The notes beneath the pieces are model-generated. The model searched no databases, was not told the origin of the DNA, and saw nothing but the letters and a program-made list of their open reading frames with translations. Positions 8,731 through 17,787 of a DNA stretch of 64,000 bases are shown here, piece after piece (the first letter of the stretch is position 1; every line of letters begins with the position of its first letter). The stretch is from an uncultured Lachnospiraceae bacterium (GTDB taxonomy: Bacteria; Bacillota; Clostridia; Lachnospirales; Lachnospiraceae): NCBI GenBank assembly GCA_945949045.1, contig CAMFDG010000006.1, positions 1 to 64,000 on the forward strand. The letters run 5' to 3'. The position numbers and the translations under genes are program-made.

Positions 8731-10638
8731 ATGAAAAGAATCGTGAAAGAAGGAAATTTTGAAAAGCCCGGCGTAGCGGTGCAGGGAGATTGGACCACCT
8801 TTACCTTTGGCGGTGAGAGGGAGGATTCCTGTGCGGTTATTCTTGTCCGTATCCGGGATGGAAATAAAGAAAAAATTGAGGTTCCGAGAGAATACTGTCT
8901 GGGCTCGGTGCACTCTGTTGCGGTGCGGGATCTGGATGTATCGGAATATGTATATTACTTTGAGATCAATGGCAAAAAGGTGCTGGATCCTTTTGCCCAC
9001 GGCATTTTGGGCCGTCAGGTATGGAATGATATGTCCAGAGAAAAGGCGCATTTTGAAATCTTTGACGCTTTTGCCTCGGACAGCTTTGACTGGGGATCGG
9101 ATATGCAGCCGGAGGTCCCGCTGGAAGAGATGTTTATGTATAAGCTTCATGTGCGGGGCTTTACGATGGATTCCGGAATGAAGAGTGCACCGGGGACTTT
9201 TCGGGCTCTGATGAACCGGATTCCTTATCTGAAAAAGCTGGGGGTTACTACCATCGAACTGATGCCTGTCTATGAATTCGAGGAGATGTCTCTTCCGAAG
9301 GAAAAGAAGCTGCCGGATTATCCCAAGTGGGAGACCCAGGCAGAGGATATGATTGTTCCTGAGACGGTGGAGGAAAGAAGTGGGAAAGTCAATTACTGGG
9401 GCTATGGACCGGGCAATTATTTTGCTGTGAAGGCCTCCTATGCTTCCCGGCCGGCTCATGCTTCAGAGGAGTATAAGACACTGATCAAAAAACTGCATGC
9501 GAATGGGATGGAGTGTGTGATGGAAATGTATTTTCCGGATGATACGAACCATAATCTCATTCTCTGTGCTCTTCACTATTGGGTGAGAGAATTTCATGTG
9601 GACGGGTTCCACCTTCTGGGGAAGAGACTTCCCATGGCGACCGTGGTGCAGGATTCTCTTTTGAGCAGAACAAAGATTTTTTATACGGACTATGCGGAAA
9701 ATGATTTTAAAGCCCATAAATACCGCAATCTGTTTGTCTATCGTGAAGAATATCTTTATCCTGCCAGAAAGATTTTAAATCATCAGAATGCGGATATGCG
9801 GGAATTTTTGAACCAGCAGCGCAAGCAGGGGCAGCAGCTGGGGTTCGTTAATTTCATAGCGGGAAATAATGGTTTTACGCTGGCAGATCTGTTTATGTAC
9901 AATGACAAGCACAATGAGGCGAACGGAGAGAACAATCTGGATGGCAGTGACTGGAACTTCAGCAGTAACTGCGGCGTGGAGGGACCGACCCGTAAGACAT
10001 ACGTGAACCGCGAGAGACGCCAGCGGTTCAGGAACAGTATCATGATGCTGTTTCTGGCCCAGGGGGTACCTCTCTTGTGGTCGGGGGATGAGATGGGAAA
10101 TTCCCAGAACGGTAATAATAACGCCTACTGTCAGGATAACCCCACCGGCTGGCTTAATTGGAAAAATGAGAAATCCCACCATAGGGAAATCCAATTTGTA
10201 CAGCAGATGGCTGCTTTCCGAAGAGAGCATCCGATTATTTCCAATCCTGTACCGTTCCATTTTGCGGACGAACGGCGGATTGGCTGTCCGGATATCTCTT
10301 TCCATGGAGAAAATGCCTGGCTGGTGGAACCGGACACAGGAAGTCTCTGTGTGGGCGTCATGTACTGTGGCGCATATTCTCCGGATCAGGAGAAGACGGA
10401 TGATATCTATGTGGCATATAATTTCCAGTCTGCGGTTTCTTCTCTTGCACTTCCCAAGCTGCCAAAGGACAGGGGCTGGTATCTGGCTGCAGACACCAGT
10501 GATGATGCGATGCCCTGTCAGCAGGAGCCGAGGCTGTGCGAGAACCAGAGGAATATTCTTCTGAATCCACAGTCAATCTGTATTCTGGTGGGACAGGAAC
10601 TGCCACAGAAAAATAAATTAACGAAAAAAAAAGGATAA
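8731..10638 (+). CDS. Isoamylase/GlgX-like GH13 protein with CBM48-like N-terminus; catalytic motifs degenerate (probable pseudoenzyme)
   Basis: 635 aa intact ORF; overall GH13 debranching-enzyme fold (KASYASRPAHASEEYKTLIKKLHANGMECVMEM, HNEANGENNLDGSDWNFSSNCGVEGPT, LLWSGDEMG) but catalytic residues replaced (see findings). Confidence 0.85.
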   Translation: MKRIVKEGNFEKPGVAVQGDWTTFTFGGEREDSCAVILVRIRDGNKEKIEVPREYCLGSVHSVAVRDLDVSEYVYYFEINGKKVLDPFAHGILGRQVWNDMSREKAHFEIFDAFASDSFDWGSDMQPEVPLEEMFMYKLHVRGFTMDSGMKSAPGTFRALMNRIPYLKKLGVTTIELMPVYEFEEMSLPKEKKLPDYPKWETQAEDMIVPETVEERSGKVNYWGYGPGNYFAVKASYASRPAHASEEYKTLIKKLHANGMECVMEMYFPDDTNHNLILCALHYWVREFHVDGFHLLGKRLPMATVVQDSLLSRTKIFYTDYAENDFKAHKYRNLFVYREEYLYPARKILNHQNADMREFLNQQRKQGQQLGFVNFIAGNNGFTLADLFMYNDKHNEANGENNLDGSDWNFSSNCGVEGPTRKTYVNRERRQRFRNSIMMLFLAQGVPLLWSGDEMGNSQNGNNNAYCQDNPTGWLNWKNEKSHHREIQFVQQMAAFRREHPIISNPVPFHFADERRIGCPDISFHGENAWLVEPDTGSLCVGVMYCGAYSPDQEKTDDIYVAYNFQSAVSSLALPKLPKDRGWYLAADTSDDAMPCQQEPRLCENQRNILLNPQSICILVGQELPQKNKLTKKKG

Positions 10639-10646
10639 ACTGCAAA

Positions 10647-11243
10647 ATGGGTAAGGCGTGGAAACATTTCTGTACAATTACAAGACACAAAAATCTGGTT
10701 ATGGCAGGCTGCTTTAAGGTGGGGTTGTACCGGCAGGGGCTGTTACATGACCTTTCCAAATATTCCCCTTCCGAGTTTCTGGTAGGGTGTAAATATTTCC
10801 AGGGCAATATGAGTCCTAATAATGCGGAGCGGGAGGAAAAGGGATATTCCTCTGCCTGGCTGCACCATAAGGGCCGCAACAAGCACCATCTGGAATACTG
10901 GATCGACTATGATATTTCCAGGGCGAAGGATAAAGAGCACGGTGGCATGGGCGGCATGAAGATGCCGGTCCGCTATGTTGTGGAGATGTTTATTGACCGG
11001 GTGAGCGCCTCCAAGAACTACCAGAGGGATAAATATACGGATCAGAGCCCTCTCGCTTATTTTGTGAAGGGACATGACCACTATATGATCCATAAGGATA
11101 CGGAGGCTCTGCTTTGTTATCTTCTGACAATGCTGGCAAAGCGTGGAGAGAAGGAGACACTGGCCTTTATCAGGCATGAGGTGTTAAAGGGGAAAGTTCC
11201 CTACGAAAAGGAGGAGCTGGACAAAAGAACTGCGGCGCTGTAA
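10647..11243 (+). CDS. DUF5662 family protein
   Basis: 198 aa; HFCTITRHKNLVMAGCFKVGLYRQGLLHDLSKYSPSEF...AWLHHKGRNKHHLEYW. Confidence 0.75.
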   Translation: MGKAWKHFCTITRHKNLVMAGCFKVGLYRQGLLHDLSKYSPSEFLVGCKYFQGNMSPNNAEREEKGYSSAWLHHKGRNKHHLEYWIDYDISRAKDKEHGGMGGMKMPVRYVVEMFIDRVSASKNYQRDKYTDQSPLAYFVKGHDHYMIHKDTEALLCYLLTMLAKRGEKETLAFIRHEVLKGKVPYEKEELDKRTAAL

Positions 11244-11265
11244 ACAAAGCACGCAGTTCTTTTTT
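11223..11265 (+). terminator. Intrinsic terminator overlapping the 3' end of the DUF5662 gene
   Basis: aaaagaactgcg (11223-11234) / cgcagttctttt (11252-11263), 12-bp perfect stem plus T run. Confidence 0.8.
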
Positions 11266-11331
11266 GGGGAAAAGCACGAAAGCGCAAAGCTTCACATAGA
11301 ATAATAGAAAGTGAATGCAAAAAGGTGCTGA

Positions 11332-11955
11332 GTGAAAACATTTTTGGTTCCGCTGTCACCGGAGGAGGAAAAAGACTGTCTGGCCCGGCTGGAGAATGGG
11401 GAGCGTGAGGCGAGGGAGGACCTGATTTTGCACAACATGCGCCTTGTCGCCCATGTGGCGAAAAAATATGCAGGCTCTAAGGAGGATCCGGAGGATCTGA
11501 TCTCCATCGGGACCATCGGTCTTTTGAAAGCGGTGGGAAGCTTTCGGGCGGATTATGGAAGTCGCTTTGCCACCTATGCAATCCGGTGCATTGATAATGA
11601 ACTGCTCATGTATTTCAGGAGCAGGAAAAAGCTTAGAAGCGAGGTGTCTCTGTTTGAACCGATCGGAACAGACAAGGAAGGAAATCAGATCGAGCTTGTG
11701 GATGTGCTGGAATATCAGGGAAAGAATGTTGCGGAGGAGCTTTACCGGCAGGAGCAGATCAGACGGATTCGTGAAAATATCGGGAATATTCTGGATGAGA
11801 GAGAGGCCTTTATCATCCAAAGGAGATATGGACTCGGCGGCAGAGAGGAGTGGACGCAGAGACGGATTGCAGCTGCGCTGGGGATTTCCCGCTCCTATGT
11901 TTCCCGCATAGAAAAGCGGGCACTTGAGAAATTAAAAAAAATAATTGCGGAATAG
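11332..11955 (+). CDS. sigK: RNA polymerase sporulation sigma factor SigK
   Basis: 207 aa, GTG start; FLVPLSPEEEKDCLARLENGEREAREDLILHNMRLVAHVAKKYAGSKEDPEDLISIGTIGLLKAVGSF; C-terminal region 4 HTH. Confidence 0.88.
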   Translation: MKTFLVPLSPEEEKDCLARLENGEREAREDLILHNMRLVAHVAKKYAGSKEDPEDLISIGTIGLLKAVGSFRADYGSRFATYAIRCIDNELLMYFRSRKKLRSEVSLFEPIGTDKEGNQIELVDVLEYQGKNVAEELYRQEQIRRIRENIGNILDEREAFIIQRRYGLGGREEWTQRRIAAALGISRSYVSRIEKRALEKLKKIIAE

Positions 11956-11956
11956 T

Positions 11957-11985
11957 TTGTAAAAAGATGAATTTTGTGCTATGCT
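11957..11985 (+). promoter_or_regulatory. SigA-like promoter for yifB overlapping the sigK terminator
   Basis: TTGTAA (11957-11962), 17-nt spacer, TATGCT (11980-11985); the -10 lies in the loop of the terminator hairpin. Confidence 0.55.
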
Positions 11986-12000
11986 GAATTCATCTTTTTT
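11962..12000 (+). terminator. Intrinsic terminator after sigK
   Basis: aaaagatgaatt (11962-11973) / aattcatctttt (11987-11998), perfect 12-bp stem ending in a T run. Confidence 0.85.
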
Positions 12001-12041
12001 CATGCATAAATCTATGCCGGATTTCCCCTGTTGGAATTGAG

Positions 12042-13577
12042 GTGAATATGTACAGTACAGTGATGACCTCCATGATCGATGGGATTCGCGCAGTCCCGGT
12101 GCGTGTGGAGGTGGATATCAGTACCGGCATGCCGGTATTTGATATGGTGGGCTATCTCTCGCCGGAGGTGCGGGAGGCGAAGGAGCGGGTGAGGACTGCC
12201 CTGCACAACTGCGGGATTCTTCTGCCTGCCAGACGCATTACCGTGAATCTATCCCCGGGAGACCGGAAAAAGAGCGGAACCTGTTTTGATCTTGCCATTG
12301 CGGCTGCGATTCTTGCGGCTCTGGAGCTGGTACCACAGGATTGCTTTCGCGATGCTGTTCTGATCGGGGAGCTGAATTTAAGCGGGCAGCTTATGCCGGT
12401 GAAGGGCGTTCTGCCTATGGTCTCAGACGGGCTTTCCCAGGGACGGAAGCGGTTTCTTGTGCCGGCAGGCAATTTCAAGGAGGGATGTCTCATTCGAAAG
12501 GCACAGATCTATGGCTTCGAATCCCTGCCCCAGGTGATCGAGTTCCTGAGAAATGGAACATATGAAGAACCGGTTCTGGAGGAAAAGCGCCAGGCGAAAC
12601 AAAAGACAGCCTGCGATTTCTCCGAAGTCAACGGCCAGAAATTCTTAAAAAGGGCTGCTGAGGTGGCGGCATCCGGTATGCACAATATGCTGATGGTAGG
12701 ACCGCCGGGGGCCGGTAAAACCATGATTTCCGAGAGGATGGCTTCGATCCTGCCGCCGCTGACGGAGCAGGAAAGGCTGGAGCTGTCCCGCATCTACAGT
12801 GTCTGTGGGCTTCTGACGGGCCGGGAGGGTCTGCTTACCCAAAGGCCCTTCCGCAGTCCCCACCACACCATCAGCACCGCAGGGCTGGCCGGAGGCGGGA
12901 TGGTGCCAAGACCGGGGGAGATTTCCCTGGCCCATAACGGCGTCCTCTATCTGGATGAACTGACGGAATTTTCCAAATCTACATTGGAGGTGCTGAGGCA
13001 GCCGCTGGAGGAACACAGGATCCATCTGTCCCGGGCTTCCGGGAGCGTGGACTATCCAGCCAATTTTCTTCTTCTGGCCTCCATGAATCCCTGCAGCTGC
13101 GGCTATTATCCGGACAGGAACCGCTGCCGCTGTTCCCAGCCGGCACTGCGGCGTTATTTCGATAAAATATCCCAGCCTCTTCTGGACCGGATGGATATCT
13201 GTATACAGGCACCCACGGTCAGCTATCGGGAACTGGTGGAGAGTTCTGAAAACGAGACATCAAAGGATATCCGTGCCCGAGTGATCCAGTGCCATGAGAT
13301 TCAGAGAAAGCGTTACGAAAAGGAGGATTTTCATTTCAACAGTCGGATTCCGGCTGCCAGGATACGGGATTTCTGCAGACTGGGGGAGAAGGAAGGACAC
13401 TATATGGAGAGCATGTTTCACAAGATGGAACTGACAGCACGCACCTATCATAAGATTCTCAGGGTAGCAAGGACCATCGCAGACATGGAACATTCTGCCG
13501 ATATCCATCTGGCACATCTGAATGAGGCGGTCTGCTATCGAAGCATGGATGAACGGTTCTGGGGAGGTCAGCTATGA
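12042..13577 (+). CDS. YifB/ComM family Mg-chelatase-like AAA ATPase
   Basis: 511 aa; DIVGYLSPEVREAKERVR-like N-terminus, GPPGAGKTMISERMASILPP, FRSPHHTISTAGLAGGG, NPCSCGYY. Confidence 0.93.
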   Translation: MNMYSTVMTSMIDGIRAVPVRVEVDISTGMPVFDMVGYLSPEVREAKERVRTALHNCGILLPARRITVNLSPGDRKKSGTCFDLAIAAAILAALELVPQDCFRDAVLIGELNLSGQLMPVKGVLPMVSDGLSQGRKRFLVPAGNFKEGCLIRKAQIYGFESLPQVIEFLRNGTYEEPVLEEKRQAKQKTACDFSEVNGQKFLKRAAEVAASGMHNMLMVGPPGAGKTMISERMASILPPLTEQERLELSRIYSVCGLLTGREGLLTQRPFRSPHHTISTAGLAGGGMVPRPGEISLAHNGVLYLDELTEFSKSTLEVLRQPLEEHRIHLSRASGSVDYPANFLLLASMNPCSCGYYPDRNRCRCSQPALRRYFDKISQPLLDRMDICIQAPTVSYRELVESSENETSKDIRARVIQCHEIQRKRYEKEDFHFNSRIPAARIRDFCRLGEKEGHYMESMFHKMELTARTYHKILRVARTIADMEHSADIHLAHLNEAVCYRSMDERFWGGQL

Positions 13578-14656
13578 GTGAATACAGCTATTGGCTTGCA
13601 AATGTCCCCAAAATGACACCGGTGAAGATCCGGCATATTCTGGGTGTCTGTGAGAGCGCCGAGGAATTGTATGGCCTGTCGGGACCGGCCCTTAGAAGCA
13701 TCAAAGGTTTAAGGGAGGAAGATGCTTCTGCCATTGAGGAGAGCAGAAAAACATGGAATCTTACGGAGCGGTGGATGGAACTAACGGAGCGCGGCATTGG
13801 GTTTGTATCTCTGGAGGATGAGGGCTACCCCAGGAAACTTTCCTATATTGTGAATGCACCTTACGGCCTGTATTATCTGGGCCGTCTTCCGGAGGAATCT
13901 TCAAAGAGCGTTGCCATCGTAGGCTCCAGGGTCCGGAGCGCTTACGGAGGTCAGATTGCGTCAAAACTGGCGGCGCTGCTGGTTCAACAGGGTGTGGAGG
14001 TGATCAGCGGCATGGCGCTGGGAATCGATACGGACGGACAGCAGGGAGCCCTGGAGGCCGGCGGAAGGAGTTTTGCCGTATTGGGCTGTGGCGTGGATGT
14101 CTGCTATCCGAGATCCAATGCGTGGCTCTATGAGCGGCTGAAGGAGCAGGGAGGAATCCTGTCAGAATATCCGCCGGGGACAAAGCCGCTGTCTGCCTAT
14201 TTTCCCCAGCGGAACCGGATCATTTCGGGGCTGTCGGATTACACGGTGGTGATCGAGGCGCGGCTGAAGAGTGGATCTCTCATCACTGCGGACTTTGCCA
14301 TGGAGCAGGGGCGGGAGGTTTATGCGCTTCCGGGGAGGATCACGGATGAGCTCAGCCAGGGCTGCAACCGGCTCATTCAGCAGGGGGCAGGCATCATTAC
14401 AGATCCGGCGGACTTCCTTAAGGAAGTGTGTCTTAAGGTGTCCGGGACGGCCCTTCAAACAGACTTTCGCAAAAATCTTCTTGAAAAAGATGAGACGTTG
14501 GTGTATAGTTTATTCGATTTTTATCCCATTGGACTGGGAGAGATGGTGGAGAAAAGTCCCTATGGACTTTCGGAGCTTCTGGATATCTTAGAGAGGCTGC
14601 AGCAGAAGGGATTTGTCAAGGAAACCGTCCCGAATTTCTATATAAAAACAATCTGA
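13574..14656 (+). CDS. dprA: DNA processing protein DprA (Smf)
   Basis: 360 aa; VAIVGSRVRSAYGGQIA, SGMALGIDTDGQQGALEAGG, FPQRNRIISGLSDYTVVIEA. Confidence 0.95.
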   Translation: MSEYSYWLANVPKMTPVKIRHILGVCESAEELYGLSGPALRSIKGLREEDASAIEESRKTWNLTERWMELTERGIGFVSLEDEGYPRKLSYIVNAPYGLYYLGRLPEESSKSVAIVGSRVRSAYGGQIASKLAALLVQQGVEVISGMALGIDTDGQQGALEAGGRSFAVLGCGVDVCYPRSNAWLYERLKEQGGILSEYPPGTKPLSAYFPQRNRIISGLSDYTVVIEARLKSGSLITADFAMEQGREVYALPGRITDELSQGCNRLIQQGAGIITDPADFLKEVCLKVSGTALQTDFRKNLLEKDETLVYSLFDFYPIGLGEMVEKSPYGLSELLDILERLQQKGFVKETVPNFYIKTI

Positions 14657-14680
14657 GCTGACATAAAGGAGTGGACCCGC

Positions 14681-16750
14681 ATGGCAAAGTATCTGGTAAT
14701 CGTGGAGTCACCTGCAAAGGTAAAAACAATTAAAAAATTCTTGGGAAAGAACTATGAGGTCATGGCGTCCAACGGCCATGTACGTGATCTGCCTAAGAGT
14801 CAGTTAGGCTTTTCCCCGGAAAATGATTTTGAACCGAAATATATAACCATTCGCGGCAAGGGAGAGATCCTTGCAAAGCTGCGGAAGGAAGTCAAGAAGG
14901 CTGACAAGATCTATCTCGCAACCGACCCGGACCGGGAGGGAGAAGCCATTTCCTGGCATCTGACCAAGGCACTTAAGCTGGAGGACAAGGATGTGAGTCG
15001 TATCAGCTTTAACGAGATCACCAAGAGTGCGGTGAAAGCATCCCTGAAGAACCCCAGGGAGATCGACATGGATCTGGTGGATGCCCAGCAGGCCAGAAGA
15101 ATGCTGGATCGTATGGTAGGATATCGGATCAGTCCTCTTCTGTGGGCGAAGGTGAAGCGTGGCCTGAGTGCCGGCCGTGTCCAATCGGTTGCTCTTCGCA
15201 TCGTCTGCGACAGAGAGGAAGAAATAAATGCATTTATCCCGGAGGAATACTGGTCCCTGGAGGCGGATCTGCTGCCGGAGGGAGAGAAAAAGCCCATCAC
15301 TGCAAAGCTTGCAGAATATCGGGGGAAAAAGGTAGAGATTCACTCCAGAGAAGAGATGGATCGTATTCTGGAAGAAATCGGCAAGGAGAGCTGCAAGGTA
15401 CGGGATATCAAAAAGGGAGAGCGGACGAAAAAGGCTCCTTTGCCCTTTACCACCAGCACCCTCCAGCAGGAGGCCTCCAAGGCTTTAAATTTCCCGATTT
15501 CCAAGACCATGCGGATCGCTCAGCAGCTCTATGAAGGTGTTGACATCAAGGGGCAGGGAACTGTGGGTGTCATCACCTATCTGCGTACGGATTCCGTCCG
15601 TATTTCAGAGGAAGCGGATGCTTCTGCCAGAGCGTTTATTGAGGAAACCTACGGCAGCCAGTACCTTTCCGCAGGAGAGGGCAGCAAAAAGTCTTCCGTG
15701 AAGATCCAGGATGCCCACGAGGCCATCCGTCCGACGGATATCAACCGGACGCCGTCACAGATCAAGGATTCCCTGAGCAGAGATCAGTTCCGGTTATATC
15801 AGCTGATCTGGAAGCGGTTTGCGGCCAGCCGCATGGCCAATGCTGTCTACGAGACTACGGTGGTGAATATCGGTATGGGTGATTATGCTTTCCGGGTATC
15901 CACCTCCAAGGTTGCCTTTGACGGATTTATGACGGTGTATACGGAGGCCGATGACGAGAAACAGGAAAAACAGGTTGTGCTGAAATCCATCGATGAGAAC
16001 ACGCATCTAACCCCGGTCTCCTTTGATCCGAAGCAGCATTTTACCCAGCCACCGGCCCATTACACCGAGGCTTCTCTGGTAAAAACTCTGGAGGAACTGG
16101 GAATCGGACGGCCAAGTACCTATTCGCCGACCATTACTACGATCATCGCCAGAAGGTATATTACGAAGGAAAACAAGAATCTCTATGTGACAGAGATCGG
16201 CGAGGTTGTGAATTCTATTATGAAGGAATCCTTTCCTACCATTGTGGATGAACATTTCACGGCCAATATGGAATCCCTTCTGGATGGCGTCGCAGAGGGA
16301 AAAGTGGGGTGGAAGAGCGTTGTGAGCAATTTCTATCCGGATCTGGAGGAGGCTGTGCAGGCGGCAGAGAAGGATCTTGAGAAGGTGACCATCGAGGATG
16401 AAGTCACGGATGAAATCTGTGAGGTCTGCGGCCGCAACATGGTGATCAAATACGGACCCCATGGCAAGTTCCTGGCATGTCCGGGCTTTCCGGAATGCCG
16501 TAACACGAAGCCTTATTTTGAAAAGATCGGCGTGGCCTGTCCGAAGTGCGGCAGGGATCTGGTTATTAAGATGACCAAGAAGGGAAGACGCTATTACGGC
16601 TGTATCGGCTATCCGGAATGTGATTTCATGAGCTGGGGCCGTCCCGTAGAGGAAAAATGCCCGCGCTGCGGCGGATATATGGTGGTGAAGGGGAATAAAC
16701 TTGCCTGTGCGGATGAACATTGCGGCTTTACAAAAAACAAAGAAAAATAA
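14681..16750 (+). CDS. topA: Type I DNA topoisomerase
   Basis: 689 aa; YLVIVESPAKVKTIKKFLG, ATDPDREGEAISWHL, VGVITYLRTDSVRIS, C-terminal C4 zinc ribbons. Confidence 0.96.
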   Translation: MAKYLVIVESPAKVKTIKKFLGKNYEVMASNGHVRDLPKSQLGFSPENDFEPKYITIRGKGEILAKLRKEVKKADKIYLATDPDREGEAISWHLTKALKLEDKDVSRISFNEITKSAVKASLKNPREIDMDLVDAQQARRMLDRMVGYRISPLLWAKVKRGLSAGRVQSVALRIVCDREEEINAFIPEEYWSLEADLLPEGEKKPITAKLAEYRGKKVEIHSREEMDRILEEIGKESCKVRDIKKGERTKKAPLPFTTSTLQQEASKALNFPISKTMRIAQQLYEGVDIKGQGTVGVITYLRTDSVRISEEADASARAFIEETYGSQYLSAGEGSKKSSVKIQDAHEAIRPTDINRTPSQIKDSLSRDQFRLYQLIWKRFAASRMANAVYETTVVNIGMGDYAFRVSTSKVAFDGFMTVYTEADDEKQEKQVVLKSIDENTHLTPVSFDPKQHFTQPPAHYTEASLVKTLEELGIGRPSTYSPTITTIIARRYITKENKNLYVTEIGEVVNSIMKESFPTIVDEHFTANMESLLDGVAEGKVGWKSVVSNFYPDLEEAVQAAEKDLEKVTIEDEVTDEICEVCGRNMVIKYGPHGKFLACPGFPECRNTKPYFEKIGVACPKCGRDLVIKMTKKGRRYYGCIGYPECDFMSWGRPVEEKCPRCGGYMVVKGNKLACADEHCGFTKNKEK

Positions 16751-16769
16751 ATTTATTTTGTAAAAAATA

Positions 16770-16798
16770 TTGAATTGTCAGAAAAATAGTGCTACACT
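16770..16798 (+). promoter_or_regulatory. SigA-like promoter for codY
   Basis: TTGAAT (16770-16775), 17-nt spacer, TACACT (16793-16798). Confidence 0.55.
16773..16787. promoter_or_regulatory. CodY box overlapping the codY promoter
   Basis: AATTGTCAGAAAAAT matches consensus AATTTTCWGAAAATT at 13 of 15 positions. Confidence 0.65.
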
Positions 16799-16851
16799 CA
16801 TGCTAAGTTAGGAATTCTGGAAGCAGATCTTGAAAGGGCAGGAGGGAACAA

Positions 16852-17631
16852 ATGAGCGTTCAGCTTTTGGACAAGACCCGGAAAATTAATAAGCTGCTGC
16901 ATAACAACAATTCGTCAAAGGTTGTGTTTAATGATATTTGCGGCGTTCTTACAGGAATTCTGGATTCGAATATTCTTGTGATCAGCAAGAAGGGCAAAGT
17001 GCTGGGGTCCAGTGTCTGCAACGGTGTCGATGAACTGAAGGAGCTGATCGTTGACGAGGTTGGAGGCTTCATTGACCAGGATTTGAACGAGCGTCTTCTC
17101 GGAATCCTGTCAACGAAGGAGAATGTCAATCTGGAAACCCTGGGTTTTGGCGAGGAGTCCCGCAGATACCGCGCGATTATTACCCCTATTGATATTGCGG
17201 GCGAGCGTCTCGGTACTCTCTTTGAGTATCGAAGCGAGCGGGAATACGATATTGATGACATCATTCTTACAGAATACGGGACTACGGTAGTGGGACTTGA
17301 GATGATGCGCTCCGTCAACGAGGAGAGCGCAGAGGAGGCAAGGAAGGTTGCCATCGTCAAGTCGGCAATCTCTACATTGTCCTTTTCAGAGCTTAAGGCA
17401 ATCATCCATATTTTTGATGAGCTGAAGGGCAATGAGGGAATTCTGGTGGCCAGCAAAATTGCAGATCGTGTGGGTATAACCAGATCCGTGATCGTCAATG
17501 CCCTCCGCAAGTTTGAGAGTGCAGGAGTCATCGAATCCAGATCTTCCGGCATGAAAGGCACCTATATCAAGGTCATCAACGACGTGGTCTTTGATGAATT
17601 GGAAGAAATCAAGAGAAAGAATCTTGGATAA
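16852..17631 (+). CDS. codY: GTP-sensing pleiotropic transcriptional regulator CodY
   Basis: 259 aa; LLDKTRKINKLLHNN N-terminus, C-terminal VASKIADRVGITRSVIVNALRKFESAGVIESRSSGMKGTYIKV. Confidence 0.96.
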   Translation: MSVQLLDKTRKINKLLHNNNSSKVVFNDICGVLTGILDSNILVISKKGKVLGSSVCNGVDELKELIVDEVGGFIDQDLNERLLGILSTKENVNLETLGFGEESRRYRAIITPIDIAGERLGTLFEYRSEREYDIDDIILTEYGTTVVGLEMMRSVNEESAEEARKVAIVKSAISTLSFSELKAIIHIFDELKGNEGILVASKIADRVGITRSVIVNALRKFESAGVIESRSSGMKGTYIKVINDVVFDELEEIKRKNLG

Positions 17632-17661
17632 ATGAATAGGGATCAATGGAATGAAGAAATT

Positions 17662-17697
17662 AAAGGGACTTATGGAAGATAAGTCCCTTTTTGTTTT
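17662..17697 (+). terminator. Intrinsic terminator after codY
   Basis: aaagggactta (17662-17672) / taagtcccttt (17680-17690) followed by ttgttttt. Confidence 0.85.
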
Positions 17698-17716
17698 TCA
17701 TTTTCGTAAAAAGCAC

Positions 17717-17744
17717 TTGTAATTTAGAGGAAGTATACTATAAT
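17717..17744 (+). promoter_or_regulatory. SigA-like promoter for the fla/che cluster
   Basis: TTGTAA (17717-17722), 16-nt spacer, TATAAT (17739-17744), 44 nt upstream of flgB ATG; -10 embedded in atacta-taat-tagtat inverted repeat. Confidence 0.55.
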
Positions 17745-17787
17745 TAGTATGATAGCATAATTAGGTATACCAGATGAGGAGGTTTCT

